DNA of 64,000 bases from the IMG/VR virus record IMGVR_UViG_3300030107_001446, positions 1 through 64,000 of that record; one strand, written 5' to 3'. The DNA is from a virus. Positions within the stretch are counted from its first letter, which is position 1. Each line of letters opens with the position of its first letter. Shown here one piece after another: positions 27,039 to 35,762 of the stretch. Below the pieces are notes generated by a model. The model was not told the DNA's origin and made no database searches. It saw nothing but the letters and a program-made list of their open reading frames with translations. The position numbers and the translations under genes were made by a program.

Positions 27039-28063
27039 AAGTCTTATTAATAACAGACCAACACTTCGGTGTCAGAAATGACAACGTGCACTATGTTGAT
27101 AGGTATCGTAAGTTTTATACAGAAACTGTCCTTCCTATCATTGATAAGGAAGGTATAACAGAGATATTATGTCTTGGTGATACCTTTGATAGAAGAAAGG
27201 GGGTTAACTTTAACTCTCTAGAAGCAGCAAAGGACATGTGGTTTAGACCTCTAAAAGATAGGGGTGTAAAAATGACAATGTTGCTAGGTAACCATGACAT
27301 CTATTTCAAAAATACTCTTCGGGTTAACGCTCCTGACCTTCTCCTTGGGGAGTTTGATAATATTGAGATCATTTATTGTCCAGGTGAGAGGCTTATAGGT
27401 GGTAAGAAGATGATGCTTGTCCCTTGGATCTGTGAAGAGAATAGGGATGCATGTTTTGAAGCAATATCAGAGACAGATGCTGAATATTGCATGGGACACT
27501 TTGAATTAAATGGTTTTGAACCAGTTCCTGGTGTCGTCATGGAGAAGGGGGAAGACCCAAACAAACTATCTAAGTTTAAGATGGTATGCTCAGGTCATTT
27601 CCACTGTAAAAGTACTAAATCTAACGTCCATTACCTAGGTAATCCATGTCAACTCTACTGGAATGATTACGGTCATGATCGTGGGTTTCATATACTAAAT
27701 ACTAATACCACAAGACTTAAGTTTTATAAGAATCCTTTCGAGACATTCCATAAAATATACTACACAGGCAACAAGACAGAGATTCCTACTGGTTTAGAAG
27801 GAAAGTATGTTAAAGTTGTAGTTGAAACGAAAGGAGACCAGTTAATTTTTGATCATAAGATGCGTGAGTTACAGGACTCTGGTCTCGCTGACCTCAAAAT
27901 AATTGAGGACATGTCTTATGATACAGATGTATGGGATAACGTAGGTGATATTGAATTAGAAGACACTCTGACCCTGTTAGAGCAGTCTTTAGAGGATATG
28001 CCTAATAAGGATAATATATTTAATATACTGAAGTCATTATATATGGAAGCATCGGAGGTATGA
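27035..28063 (+). CDS. gp47: Recombination nuclease subunit gp47
   Basis: 342 residues (T4 gp47 339), an Mre11/SbcD-type phosphoesterase. Metal-binding motifs: LITDQHFG (D8, H10), GDTFDRR (48-54), LGNHDIY (84-90), and SGHFHCKS near residue 190. With gp46 it resects DNA ends for recombination-dependent replication and helps degrade host DNA. The pair is separated here by two small genes. Confidence 0.96.
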   Translation: MKVLLITDQHFGVRNDNVHYVDRYRKFYTETVLPIIDKEGITEILCLGDTFDRRKGVNFNSLEAAKDMWFRPLKDRGVKMTMLLGNHDIYFKNTLRVNAPDLLLGEFDNIEIIYCPGERLIGGKKMMLVPWICEENRDACFEAISETDAEYCMGHFELNGFEPVPGVVMEKGEDPNKLSKFKMVCSGHFHCKSTKSNVHYLGNPCQLYWNDYGHDRGFHILNTNTTRLKFYKNPFETFHKIYYTGNKTEIPTGLEGKYVKVVVETKGDQLIFDHKMRELQDSGLADLKIIEDMSYDTDVWDNVGDIELEDTLTLLEQSLEDMPNKDNIFNILKSLYMEASEV

Positions 28064-28794
28064 TCTCCCTAGATAAACTTAGAGCAGACATTAAAGAAGT
28101 AACAGATGACTATGAAGGTTTCCTCTACGAGATAGACGTAACTACCTTCGCTGAGGACAATAGATTTTCTAAACAAAAACCTATACCTGATAGACCACCT
28201 GAGACTCCTCCTAAGTCTGTACTCGTAATGAGTATGTTTAGCTATGTCGGTGGTGATTATTTCTATTCACATGAGATAGTCCCACGGATATATGATCATC
28301 TCAATAAAAAATATAATGCTGAACGTATATGGTTCCAAGATGATGGATATGTGTTTGATCGTAAGCAATATGCTATGAGGTCAGGGGTGGCCAAACTAAC
28401 CAAACCCTCTATCACTTTCCATCATAAGTATGGATTGAATTGGAAGTTAGAATTACTGTTTACTAACCTTGAATTTGAGGAATCGGTGACAGTTGAAGAA
28501 AGTTTATATGATAACTGTATAGGATGTGACGCACCATGTGAATCTAATTGTCCAGAAGGGTGCAGGATGAATTTTAAGTTGCTCGACTGGGAGAAGTGTG
28601 CTAACGTAGTTGAAGGAAGGCATATATTCATGTATCCTGAGAGAGTATGTAGAATTTGTCAAGATAGTTGTCCATATTCAGAAGAATTAAAACTTAAAAT
28701 ACTTGAAGACCATCCTGATTGTGGTGGTTTTATGCAACCCTTATCATACTATAAGGACTATTACTCTTTAGGCATACCCGCAGAGGACATTTGA
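28060..28794 (+). CDS. QueG-like iron-sulfur protein
   Basis: 244 residues with nine Cys. CIGCDAPCESNCPEGC (C153, C156, C160, C164, C168), then C180, and CRICQDSCP (C197, C200, C204): the paired CxxCxxxCxxxCP layout of two 4Fe-4S clusters. The region before (FDRKQYAMRSGVAK, HKYGLNWKLELLFTNLEFEE) parallels the ERxxAxxAGLGWxGKN and GSWxxLxELLTxLEL parts of epoxyqueuosine reductase QueG. It is shorter than QueG and lies between 47 and 46. A role in a redox step or modified base is inferred, not shown. Confidence 0.7.
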   Translation: MISLDKLRADIKEVTDDYEGFLYEIDVTTFAEDNRFSKQKPIPDRPPETPPKSVLVMSMFSYVGGDYFYSHEIVPRIYDHLNKKYNAERIWFQDDGYVFDRKQYAMRSGVAKLTKPSITFHHKYGLNWKLELLFTNLEFEESVTVEESLYDNCIGCDAPCESNCPEGCRMNFKLLDWEKCANVVEGRHIFMYPERVCRICQDSCPYSEELKLKILEDHPDCGGFMQPLSYYKDYYSLGIPAEDI

Positions 28795-29060
28795 TGTTTG
28801 TGCTATTAGATAAAAAAACTGGTGGAGTATATGCGGTCAGGGATGATGACCATACTGAAAGAGTTGTTCAGATATTCCTTGACAAAGATGACGCATCACG
28901 TTATTATGATATGTTGAAGGCCGATGATTATCCTAGGAAGTTATCGGTGACTGAAATAGGAGAGGAGCAGGTAAAAGAAAACTGCACCATACATGGGTAT
29001 GCCTTTACTATGATTAGTCCAGATGAATTTGTAATACCTCCCCCACAAGACGGTAAATGA
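28794..29060 (+). CDS. DUF3110-like protein
   Basis: 88 residues, ATG overlapping the previous stop. Pattern MFVLLDKKTGGVYAVRDDD, DKDDASRYYDMLKADDYPRK, then CTIHGYAFTMISPD and a closing IPPPQDGK resembles the cyanobacterial DUF3110 layout (DDA-RYA--LEAQDFP, then C---GY and PP). Conserved between 47 and 46 in cyanophages. Function unknown. Possibly acquired from a host. Confidence 0.65.
   Translation: MFVLLDKKTGGVYAVRDDDHTERVVQIFLDKDDASRYYDMLKADDYPRKLSVTEIGEEQVKENCTIHGYAFTMISPDEFVIPPPQDGK
28879..28907 (+). promoter_or_regulatory. Sigma-70-like promoter upstream of gp46
   Basis: TTGACA (28879-28884), 17 bases, TATTAT (28902-28907), inside the DUF3110-like gene and about 150 bases before gp46. 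Five of six -10 bases match. The internal location lowers confidence. Confidence 0.5.
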
Positions 29061-30679
29061 TAACTTTTGAGAAGATTCGTTGGAAGAATTTCCTATCTAC
29101 TGGTAATACTTTCACCGAAGTGACTTTGAATGGTGCTAGATCGCACCTTATAATTGGAGCAAATGGAGCAGGGAAGTCTACGATGTTAGATGCACTCTGC
29201 TTTGGTTTGTTCAATAAACCATTTCGTAAGATAAGTATTAGTCAGTTGGTTAATAGTATCAACGAGAAAGAATTAATAGTAGAGATTGAGTTTAGTATCG
29301 GATCTGTCCATTACAAAGTAAAACGAGGGAGGAAACCTAATGTATTTGAAATTTATAGAAACGGTAAACTACTTGACCAAGATGCTGCTACCAAAGATTC
29401 ACAGAAGTACCTTGAACATTCAGTCCTCAAACTTAACTTTAAGAGTTTCACACAGGTCGTCATCCTTGGTTCATCCACATTTGTACCCTTCATGCAACTC
29501 GGAGCAAGTGTCAGGAGAGAAGTTATCGAAGATATATTGGACATCCAGATCTTCTCAAGAATGAATGGTATCCTTAAGGATAAAGTAAGAGATGTAAGAG
29601 AGAATCAAATTAAAGCAGAAGGTAAACTGACTAAAGAGAAAGCAGTATTGACATTAGAGGAACAATATTTTGAAGAGAGAAAGAAGGAGAAGGGTAAGAG
29701 AATAGGTGAGATTGATGCACGAATGTATGAGTGCCATGACGAGATAGAAATACTAAGTAGGAAGGCCAAAGACCTAGGTGAAGTTAAAGCCAAGTATGAT
29801 GAGATGAAAGACATGAGAATCAAGATATCTCACAACCTAGACAAGGCCAAGAGTGATTTGAAATTGTATTGGGAGAATGATACATGTCCTACATGTAATC
29901 AAGAGATACAGGATAAGACATTGATGATATCAAATGCTCAGGAAAGAGAGAAGAAGTTTATAGAAGGTCTTAAAGTCATCACTGATGCCCTTAATCGAGG
30001 TCACAAGCAAGTAAAACAGTTACAGGGGTATGCTGATGAGATATCTCAAATTAACTACGAGCTGAAGTCATTACAGCAAGAGCAGAATGTATTATTACAG
30101 CAAGAACAGAACTATTCCAAGACGGATTTGGATAAGTATAGAGACTCAGTTGATAAACTGGCACAAGAGGTAGCGACAATCAACGAAGAGTCTGATAATC
30201 TTAAGGTGGTAGGTAGTTTACTAAGGGATACTGGGATCAAATCTAAGATCATCAGTAAGTTCATCCCCTTGATCAATCAAAAGATTAATAAATACCTGCA
30301 ATCAATGGATTTCTTTGTCAACTTTACTATTGATGAAGAGTTCAAAGAAGTTATCAAGAGTAGATACAGAGATGAGTTCTCCTATGCTTCCTTTTCAGAG
30401 GGTGAGAAGCAAAAGATTGACTTATCTGTCTTGTTTACATGGAGAGAGATAGCAAAGATGAAAAACTCTGCTGCTACCAACCTCCTGATACTGGATGAAG
30501 TATTTGATTCTTCCTTGGATGACTCTAGTACAGATGAATTACTCAAGATTCTGAAGGCACTAGACAAAACTGTGAACTTATTCGTCATTTCACATAAAGG
30601 GGAGTTACTTCTTGATAAATTCGATAAGACCCTCAAGTTCGAGAAGACCAATGATTTTTCCAAACTGGCAGCATCATAG
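29057..30679 (+). CDS. gp46: Recombination nuclease subunit gp46
   Basis: 540 residues (T4 gp46 560), a Rad50/SbcC-type ABC ATPase. Walker A GANGAGKST (34-42); long coiled coil with the zinc-hook CPTC at residues 277-280; signature YASFSEGEKQKIDLSVLF; Walker B LLILDEVFDSSLD. Partner of gp47. Confidence 0.96.
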   Translation: MITFEKIRWKNFLSTGNTFTEVTLNGARSHLIIGANGAGKSTMLDALCFGLFNKPFRKISISQLVNSINEKELIVEIEFSIGSVHYKVKRGRKPNVFEIYRNGKLLDQDAATKDSQKYLEHSVLKLNFKSFTQVVILGSSTFVPFMQLGASVRREVIEDILDIQIFSRMNGILKDKVRDVRENQIKAEGKLTKEKAVLTLEEQYFEERKKEKGKRIGEIDARMYECHDEIEILSRKAKDLGEVKAKYDEMKDMRIKISHNLDKAKSDLKLYWENDTCPTCNQEIQDKTLMISNAQEREKKFIEGLKVITDALNRGHKQVKQLQGYADEISQINYELKSLQQEQNVLLQQEQNYSKTDLDKYRDSVDKLAQEVATINEESDNLKVVGSLLRDTGIKSKIISKFIPLINQKINKYLQSMDFFVNFTIDEEFKEVIKSRYRDEFSYASFSEGEKQKIDLSVLFTWREIAKMKNSAATNLLILDEVFDSSLDDSSTDELLKILKALDKTVNLFVISHKGELLLDKFDKTLKFEKTNDFSKLAAS

Positions 30680-30763
30680 TAAGAAGGAGGCAAAGCGTCA
30701 TCTCAAACCGCAAGCACTCCGACAGGCACGAAAAAGAACGAGACAGTTGAAAAAGTGTCTACT

Positions 30764-30790
30764 AAACCCTCCCAAGCGGAGGGTTTCCTA
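30764..30790 (+). terminator. Hairpin terminator after gp46
   Basis: AAACCCTCC-CAAGC-GGAGGGTTT: a 9-bp perfect stem with a five-base loop, 85 bases after the gp46 stop. The T-run is short (TTTCCTATT), so termination may be partial. Confidence 0.65.
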
Positions 30791-30791
30791 T

Positions 30792-30797
30792 TATAAT
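30792..30797 (+). promoter_or_regulatory. TATAAT -10 element before metalloprotease/VWA gene
   Basis: A consensus TATAAT just after the gp46 hairpin, 22 bases before the ATG at 30820. No good -35 hexamer sits 17 bases upstream (that position falls in the hairpin), so an activator or a weak promoter is likely. Confidence 0.45.
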
Positions 30798-30819
30798 GTG
30801 AATATACACAGGAAATTAG

Positions 30820-33033
30820 ATGACCAACGAAGTAAAAGGACAACTTGCTAAACTACTAGCAACAGAAAATCTTATAGTAGAGCATAGGGTATGTCAGACA
30901 GCAATGTTTGATGTTGATAAGAGAGTCTTGACACTTCCTATCTGGGATACAACAGAAAGAGTTTATAATATGTTGGTTGGACATGAGGTAGGACACGCAC
31001 TCTTCACTCCAACAGATGATTGGAAAGAGATGACAATACATCCTGACCTTCCTCAATCATATGTGAATGTTACAGAGGATGCACGTATCGAGAAGTTGAT
31101 GAAGAGAAAGTTTCCTGGTCTTTCTAAAGATTTCTTTGAAGGTTACAGACAATTAAATGACCAAGACTTCTTTCAGATAGAAGAGGAGATTCCTGAGGAC
31201 ATTCATCTAATCGATAGAATCAATCTACACTTCAAGATTGGTGCTTATAGTGTTATGCCATTTAATGACGCTGAGAGAGTCCTCAGAGACGCTGTAGAGG
31301 TCGCTGAGACATTCCAACAAGCAGTTGATGCAGCAGCAGCAATTTATGAATATGAAAAGAAGAAGCAAGAGCAAGAAAAAATTGAGTCACTATCAGAAGA
31401 TGGAGGTACAGATGACATAAGTCTTGACCAGAAATCAGGTGATAGTATAGGTGCAAGTCCAGATGACTCTGGTGAAGAAGGTAAAGCACAGAATAAGAAA
31501 GGTGACCATGAGGAAGGTAAGAAGGGAGATTCTGATACTACAGCAGAAGCACAGCCTGAAGGTGGACGTGAGAATAGTAACCTAGAAGCAAAGACAGATG
31601 CAGCATTAAAAGAAAGTCTCGAAGACTTGGTTGATAAGAGTGAGTCACATCCACCTGTCTATGTTACTGTCCCTAATGTAGACCTAGAGCATCATATTGT
31701 TGATGCATCGAAAGTCCATGAATTAAACAATGAGTATTGGGGTAATGATTACTATACTAATCCAGACCATGAGTATTACAGACCATTAGATTGGACATAC
31801 ACCGACAACGAGTATCGTCAGTTTAAAAAGGATTGCTCTCGTGAAGTAAACTATCTTTCTAAAGAGTTTGAAATGAAGAAAGCAGCAACTTCATATGCAA
31901 GACAATCTGTTTCTCGCACAGGAGTGTTAGATACAAAGAAACTCTTTAGTTACAAATACAATGAGGATATATTCAAGAGAATTACATCCACACCTGATGG
32001 TAAGAACCATGGTTTAATCTTCTTACTTGATTGGTCAGGGTCAATGGCAGATGAATTACTTGATACTTACAAGCAATTACTATCTCTTTGCTTATTCTGT
32101 AGGAAATCAGGTATCCCATTCGATGTTTATGCATTCGTGCAGGATGGACACTACTGGAGTCAAAACTGCACCGTAGCAGATATGGATAAAGGTAATAAAG
32201 ATGAGATGCATATTCCTCCTTCTTTCTTCCTAGTTAACTATCTTAACAGTAGACTTAACAACGCAACATTTGATACCTATGCACGTGATTTGTGGAGGAT
32301 ATGCTATATGATTGACACAAAATACACCTATAGATACAGTTCAAGAAAAAACATAGATTTTGAAAGAGCATCATCAGTACCTGATGCTGTCCCATCACAC
32401 ATGCAGTTGGGTGGCACACCATTAAACGAAGCAATAGCATGTCTTCAAAGTCTTATTCCTGACTTCCAAAGAAAGAATGGAGTAGAGAAGGTGCATGTAT
32501 CTATTCTTACTGATGGTGAAGGTGCACATCCTGGTTACTGGAGAGAACCATCAGAGCATAGGAAGCAAATTAATCAAGAGTATGGGTATAAAACTGAAGA
32601 ATGTTATAGAAGTGCAATGCCATGGTCAACTCAACTAAGAGATAGAAACAATGGTAGAGTATATTCAATGAGTATGAGAGGTCATTCTGATTATACTAAG
32701 TTACTTCTAAGATATCTTAAAGGTAGATTCCCAGAGTGTAACTTCTTAGGTTTCCGTATTGCACAGGCAAGAGAAATCAGAAGATACTTTGAGTATGAGA
32801 CAAAGGATAGTGAAAAGTATATGAAAACTTTCTCGAAGACCAAGTGTGTATCAGCACCTATCCTAGGGTATCAAGAAATCTTCTTTATTAACCCTACCTC
32901 GCTAAATACAGACGACTCATTCGAACCTAAGTCTGATTCTAAAGCAGATATCAAGAGAGCATTCACTAAATCTCTTAAGTCTAAAAAGAATAACAAGAAA
33001 ATTTTATCATCATTCATTGACCAGATAGCATGA
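30820..33033 (+). CDS. Metalloprotease-like protein with VWA domain (CobT/MoxR-partner type)
   Basis: 737 residues. N-terminal HExxH zinc-protease motif (GHEVGHALF, residues 54-62) with VNVTEDARIEKLMKRKFPG, typical of peptidase domains in CobT-like proteins. A disordered acidic linker at about residues 180-270. A C-terminal von Willebrand A domain with the MIDAS motif LLDWSGSMAD (D404, S406, S408). Paired downstream with a CobS-like AAA+ ATPase; such ATPase-VWA pairs remodel or insert metal into protein complexes. The phage target is unknown. Confidence 0.8.
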   Translation: MTNEVKGQLAKLLATENLIVEHRVCQTAMFDVDKRVLTLPIWDTTERVYNMLVGHEVGHALFTPTDDWKEMTIHPDLPQSYVNVTEDARIEKLMKRKFPGLSKDFFEGYRQLNDQDFFQIEEEIPEDIHLIDRINLHFKIGAYSVMPFNDAERVLRDAVEVAETFQQAVDAAAAIYEYEKKKQEQEKIESLSEDGGTDDISLDQKSGDSIGASPDDSGEEGKAQNKKGDHEEGKKGDSDTTAEAQPEGGRENSNLEAKTDAALKESLEDLVDKSESHPPVYVTVPNVDLEHHIVDASKVHELNNEYWGNDYYTNPDHEYYRPLDWTYTDNEYRQFKKDCSREVNYLSKEFEMKKAATSYARQSVSRTGVLDTKKLFSYKYNEDIFKRITSTPDGKNHGLIFLLDWSGSMADELLDTYKQLLSLCLFCRKSGIPFDVYAFVQDGHYWSQNCTVADMDKGNKDEMHIPPSFFLVNYLNSRLNNATFDTYARDLWRICYMIDTKYTYRYSSRKNIDFERASSVPDAVPSHMQLGGTPLNEAIACLQSLIPDFQRKNGVEKVHVSILTDGEGAHPGYWREPSEHRKQINQEYGYKTEECYRSAMPWSTQLRDRNNGRVYSMSMRGHSDYTKLLLRYLKGRFPECNFLGFRIAQAREIRRYFEYETKDSEKYMKTFSKTKCVSAPILGYQEIFFINPTSLNTDDSFEPKSDSKADIKRAFTKSLKSKKNNKKILSSFIDQIA

Positions 33034-33569
33034 ATATCTTTGCAGTAGATGAGGATCCTGCACTAGCAGCATTCTCTCTACCTGACAAATACGTTGTTAA
33101 GATGCCAGTTGAGACCACGCAAATCATTGCGTTGGTCTTTTCTAAGTGGTACCATGGGTATGGAAATGTATTAAAGTCAGACAATCAACCTTACAATACT
33201 ACTAAGGGTGCATTTAGAAATCATCCTTGTACTAAATGGGCAGCAAAAACTGATGATAATCTACAATGGTTATTCCAACATGGGATATCATTATGTAATG
33301 AATATGAGTCTAGGTATGGTAAGAAACATGCGTGTGAGAGAAGTATCCGACTAGCAGCACTTACTAGGATGGAGAATGGATGTCCAGAGAAACACACACC
33401 TTTTGTTAGGGCAATGCCTGATGCATTAAAGTATGATAATAGTATTACTACTACTCATGCTTATAGATTATATCTTGCTACGAAGCCATGGATACTAGAA
33501 AATTATAAGCGTGTGCCAGATAAGAAACCGTCATGGTTACCTACACAACCTTTAGTTTTGGGGTTATAA
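33030..33569 (+). CDS. Conserved phage protein of unknown function
   Basis: 179 residues. Pattern MNIFAVDEDPALAAFSLPDK, YVVKMPVETTQIIAL, AFRNHPCTKWAAKTDDNLQW, and TPFVRAMPDALK occurs in many T4-like and other phages (usually NIFVLDxDPxxAA--CDKHVVKM). Conserved Asp, His and Lys suggest an enzyme, but no activity is assigned. It overlaps the VWA gene and the cobS region start, suggesting co-expression. Confidence 0.75.
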   Translation: MNIFAVDEDPALAAFSLPDKYVVKMPVETTQIIALVFSKWYHGYGNVLKSDNQPYNTTKGAFRNHPCTKWAAKTDDNLQWLFQHGISLCNEYESRYGKKHACERSIRLAALTRMENGCPEKHTPFVRAMPDALKYDNSITTTHAYRLYLATKPWILENYKRVPDKKPSWLPTQPLVLGL

Positions 33570-33595
33570 TAAGTGTATACAAAACAAAAAGATCA

Positions 33596-34684
33596 ATGCC
33601 TCAACTTTGCACAGTGACAACAGACGACCTAAGAGATTATTTAATCAGTAACTTCGGTGAGAAGGTGGATGCTAACCACTTAAAAAAAGCACAAAAGAAA
33701 TTTAAACTTTCATATCAGACAGTAAGTAAGTATTTGAATGATTTTAAAGTTAAACGTGGTAAGTGGGACTTATCAATAGCAGAAGTTAAACAGCAGTTGG
33801 AATCAACTGTGCAATACACAGCAGGAGAGAGTCTAGTACCTGCAATAGATAGTCACTTCGTACCATTCGGTGACTTCCCTGACCTCAAGAAGGTTATAGC
33901 ATCTAAGATATTCTATCCTATATTCATCACAGGATTATCTGGTAACGGTAAGACATTCGGTGTAGAGCAAGCATGTGCAGCATCAAAGAGAGACTTAATT
34001 CGTGTTAATATTACAGTTGAAACTGATGAAGATGACTTGATTGGTGGATTCAGACTTGTCGATGGCAACACAGTATGGCATAATGGACCTGTTATTGAAG
34101 CACTTGAGAGAGGGTCAGTATTATTACTTGATGAGATTGACCTAGCATCTAATAAGATTCTATGTTTACAATCTATTCTTGAGGGTAACGGTGTATTCTT
34201 GAAGAAGGTAGGACGTTATGTTAAACCTGCACCTGGTTTTACAGTTGTAGCAACTGCTAACACTAAGGGTAAAGGATCAGACGACGGTAGATTCATTGGT
34301 ACTAATGTATTAAATGAAGCATTCCTAGAGAGATTCCCAATTACATTTGAGCAGGAGTATCCAAAACCTAAGACAGAGATAAGAATGCTCAACAACTACT
34401 GTAAGGAATTAGATTGTTGCGATGACAAATACATTGCTAACCTTACAAACTGGGCAGAGATTATCCGTAAGACATTCAAGGATGGTGGTGTTGATGAAGT
34501 TATATCAACACGTAGACTTGTCCACATTATCAGGGCATATTCTATATTCTCTGATAGAGTTAAGGCAATACAAGTATGTCTAGCACGTTTCGATGATGAA
34601 ACAAAGAGGTCATTCTTGGAATTATATGATAAGATAGACAACGAGGTTGATATCGAATCACTTGACAACCCATTAGCAAACTGA
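33596..34684 (+). CDS. cobS: CobS-like AAA+ ATPase
   Basis: 362 residues from the ATG at 33596 (codons upstream lie over the previous gene). MoxR/CobS-clade features: TGLSGNGKTFG Walker A (112-122), VETDEDDLIGGFRL, VLLLDEIDLA Walker B (175-184), VVATANTKGKG sensor 1. Cyanophage copies are traditionally called cobS for a cobaltochelatase subunit. No other cobalamin gene is visible, and the VWA protein nearby lacks evidence of chelatase function, so a general MoxR-VWA chaperone is equally likely. Confidence 0.88.
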   Translation: MPQLCTVTTDDLRDYLISNFGEKVDANHLKKAQKKFKLSYQTVSKYLNDFKVKRGKWDLSIAEVKQQLESTVQYTAGESLVPAIDSHFVPFGDFPDLKKVIASKIFYPIFITGLSGNGKTFGVEQACAASKRDLIRVNITVETDEDDLIGGFRLVDGNTVWHNGPVIEALERGSVLLLDEIDLASNKILCLQSILEGNGVFLKKVGRYVKPAPGFTVVATANTKGKGSDDGRFIGTNVLNEAFLERFPITFEQEYPKPKTEIRMLNNYCKELDCCDDKYIANLTNWAEIIRKTFKDGGVDEVISTRRLVHIIRAYSIFSDRVKAIQVCLARFDDETKRSFLELYDKIDNEVDIESLDNPLAN

Positions 34685-34690
34685 TATAGT
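34662..34690 (+). promoter_or_regulatory. Sigma-70-like promoter before the clamp genes
   Basis: TTGACA (34662-34667), 17 bases, TATAGT (34685-34690), within the end of cobS. The -10 touches the next ATG (34691), so transcription would begin just inside that gene. It would serve clamp 45 and loader 44 downstream. Confidence 0.6.
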
Positions 34691-35011
34691 ATGAAGTATA
34701 GAGAAGAGGATACGATCAAGGTCATCCAAGATTATATCTCGCAGACCTACAGGTCGCACTACTCAAATGAAGAGAAGGGGGTCCAGACTTTGGATCTCCT
34801 TGAGGCCATCGGGACAGCAGAAGCATTCTGCCAATCCAATATCATTAAGTATGCGTCTCGTTACAAAAAGAAAGGTAAGCATAAAGAAGATGTGTTAAAA
34901 ATCATTCATTATGCTATACTATTATATTACTTCTCAGGGACATCGTATCCAAATGATAAACCAGAGATAAACCAGGTTCCAACTCCCGCAGAATTTATAG
35001 ATTATGACTGA
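34691..35011 (+). CDS. DUF3310-like protein
   Basis: 106 residues. Central pattern DLLEAIGTAEAFCQSNIIKYASRYKKKG followed by HKEDVLKIIHYAILL matches the DUF3310 layout (E-I----AF--GN-IKY--RYK-KG---DL-KA--Y), a small family common in phages near replication genes. Mostly helical. It overlaps gp45 by 8 bases. Confidence 0.75.
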   Translation: MKYREEDTIKVIQDYISQTYRSHYSNEEKGVQTLDLLEAIGTAEAFCQSNIIKYASRYKKKGKHKEDVLKIIHYAILLYYFSGTSYPNDKPEINQVPTPAEFIDYD

Positions 35012-35762
35012 TCAAAAAGACCCAAGATTGAATATCAAATTGAGTAAGGCAACGATTGACCTTCTTCGTAACTTCAGCACTATTAATAAGTCCATTCTTA
35101 TTGAGAGTGGTAAGTTTGTGCAAACGATGTCGGTCAATAAGAATATTATTGCAATGGGCACAATTAGGGAGCAAGTACCACATGACATGGCAATCTACGA
35201 CCTGCCATTATTTCTAGGAGCAGTGTCTCTGTTTAGAGAACCATGGTTATTCTTCCCTGATGACAAGAAAGTCATCATATATGATGAGGAGAGTAAGGGT
35301 AAGACAACATTCTATTATAGTGACCCTAGTGTAATCGTTACACCTCCTGAGTTTAACCCTGACTTACCTGATAAGTTGGTGCATTTTGACCTACCACAGA
35401 GAGATTTAACCCAACTGCTTCAAGCAGCAAAGGTATATGGTGTGGAAGACCTATGTATCAATGGATTTAGAGGTGAGTATAGTATCTGTGTTAAGGATAA
35501 GAAGAATGATACATCAAATGTATTCTCCTTACCTCTTAAGAAAGTTATTTTCCCACCATCAACAGGTCAAGATGGTGAGTTTCAAGCACCATCCTCTGAG
35601 GACATGACAAAGCAACGTAACTTCTGTCATTGCTTTAAGGTAGAGAATCTTAAGTTGATTGATTCATCTTATCATGTGACTTTGAGTGGTAAAAACATTG
35701 CAAACTTCACATCACTTGTTAATTCGGAGTTGAATTACTTCGTAGCGTTGGAGCCTAACTAA
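35004..35762 (+). CDS. gp45: Sliding clamp gp45
   Basis: 252 residues (T4 gp45 228). Identified by RNFSTINKSILIESGKFVQT, MAIYDLPLFLGAVSLF and FHVTLSGKNIANF-type end (here SSYHVTLSGKNIANFTSLVN). Trimeric processivity ring for gp43 and, in T4, the mobile activator of late transcription with gp55 and gp33. Stop overlaps gp44. Confidence 0.94.
   Translation: MTDQKDPRLNIKLSKATIDLLRNFSTINKSILIESGKFVQTMSVNKNIIAMGTIREQVPHDMAIYDLPLFLGAVSLFREPWLFFPDDKKVIIYDEESKGKTTFYYSDPSVIVTPPEFNPDLPDKLVHFDLPQRDLTQLLQAAKVYGVEDLCINGFRGEYSICVKDKKNDTSNVFSLPLKKVIFPPSTGQDGEFQAPSSEDMTKQRNFCHCFKVENLKLIDSSYHVTLSGKNIANFTSLVNSELNYFVALEPN

Noticed and set aside
30612-30851. Basic ORF (79 codons; from an ATG at 30651, 66 codons) after gp46
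   Set aside because: It spans the gp46 end, the terminator hairpin and the next gene's start. The Lys/Arg-rich product has no recognisable fold. A real short gene cannot be fully excluded.
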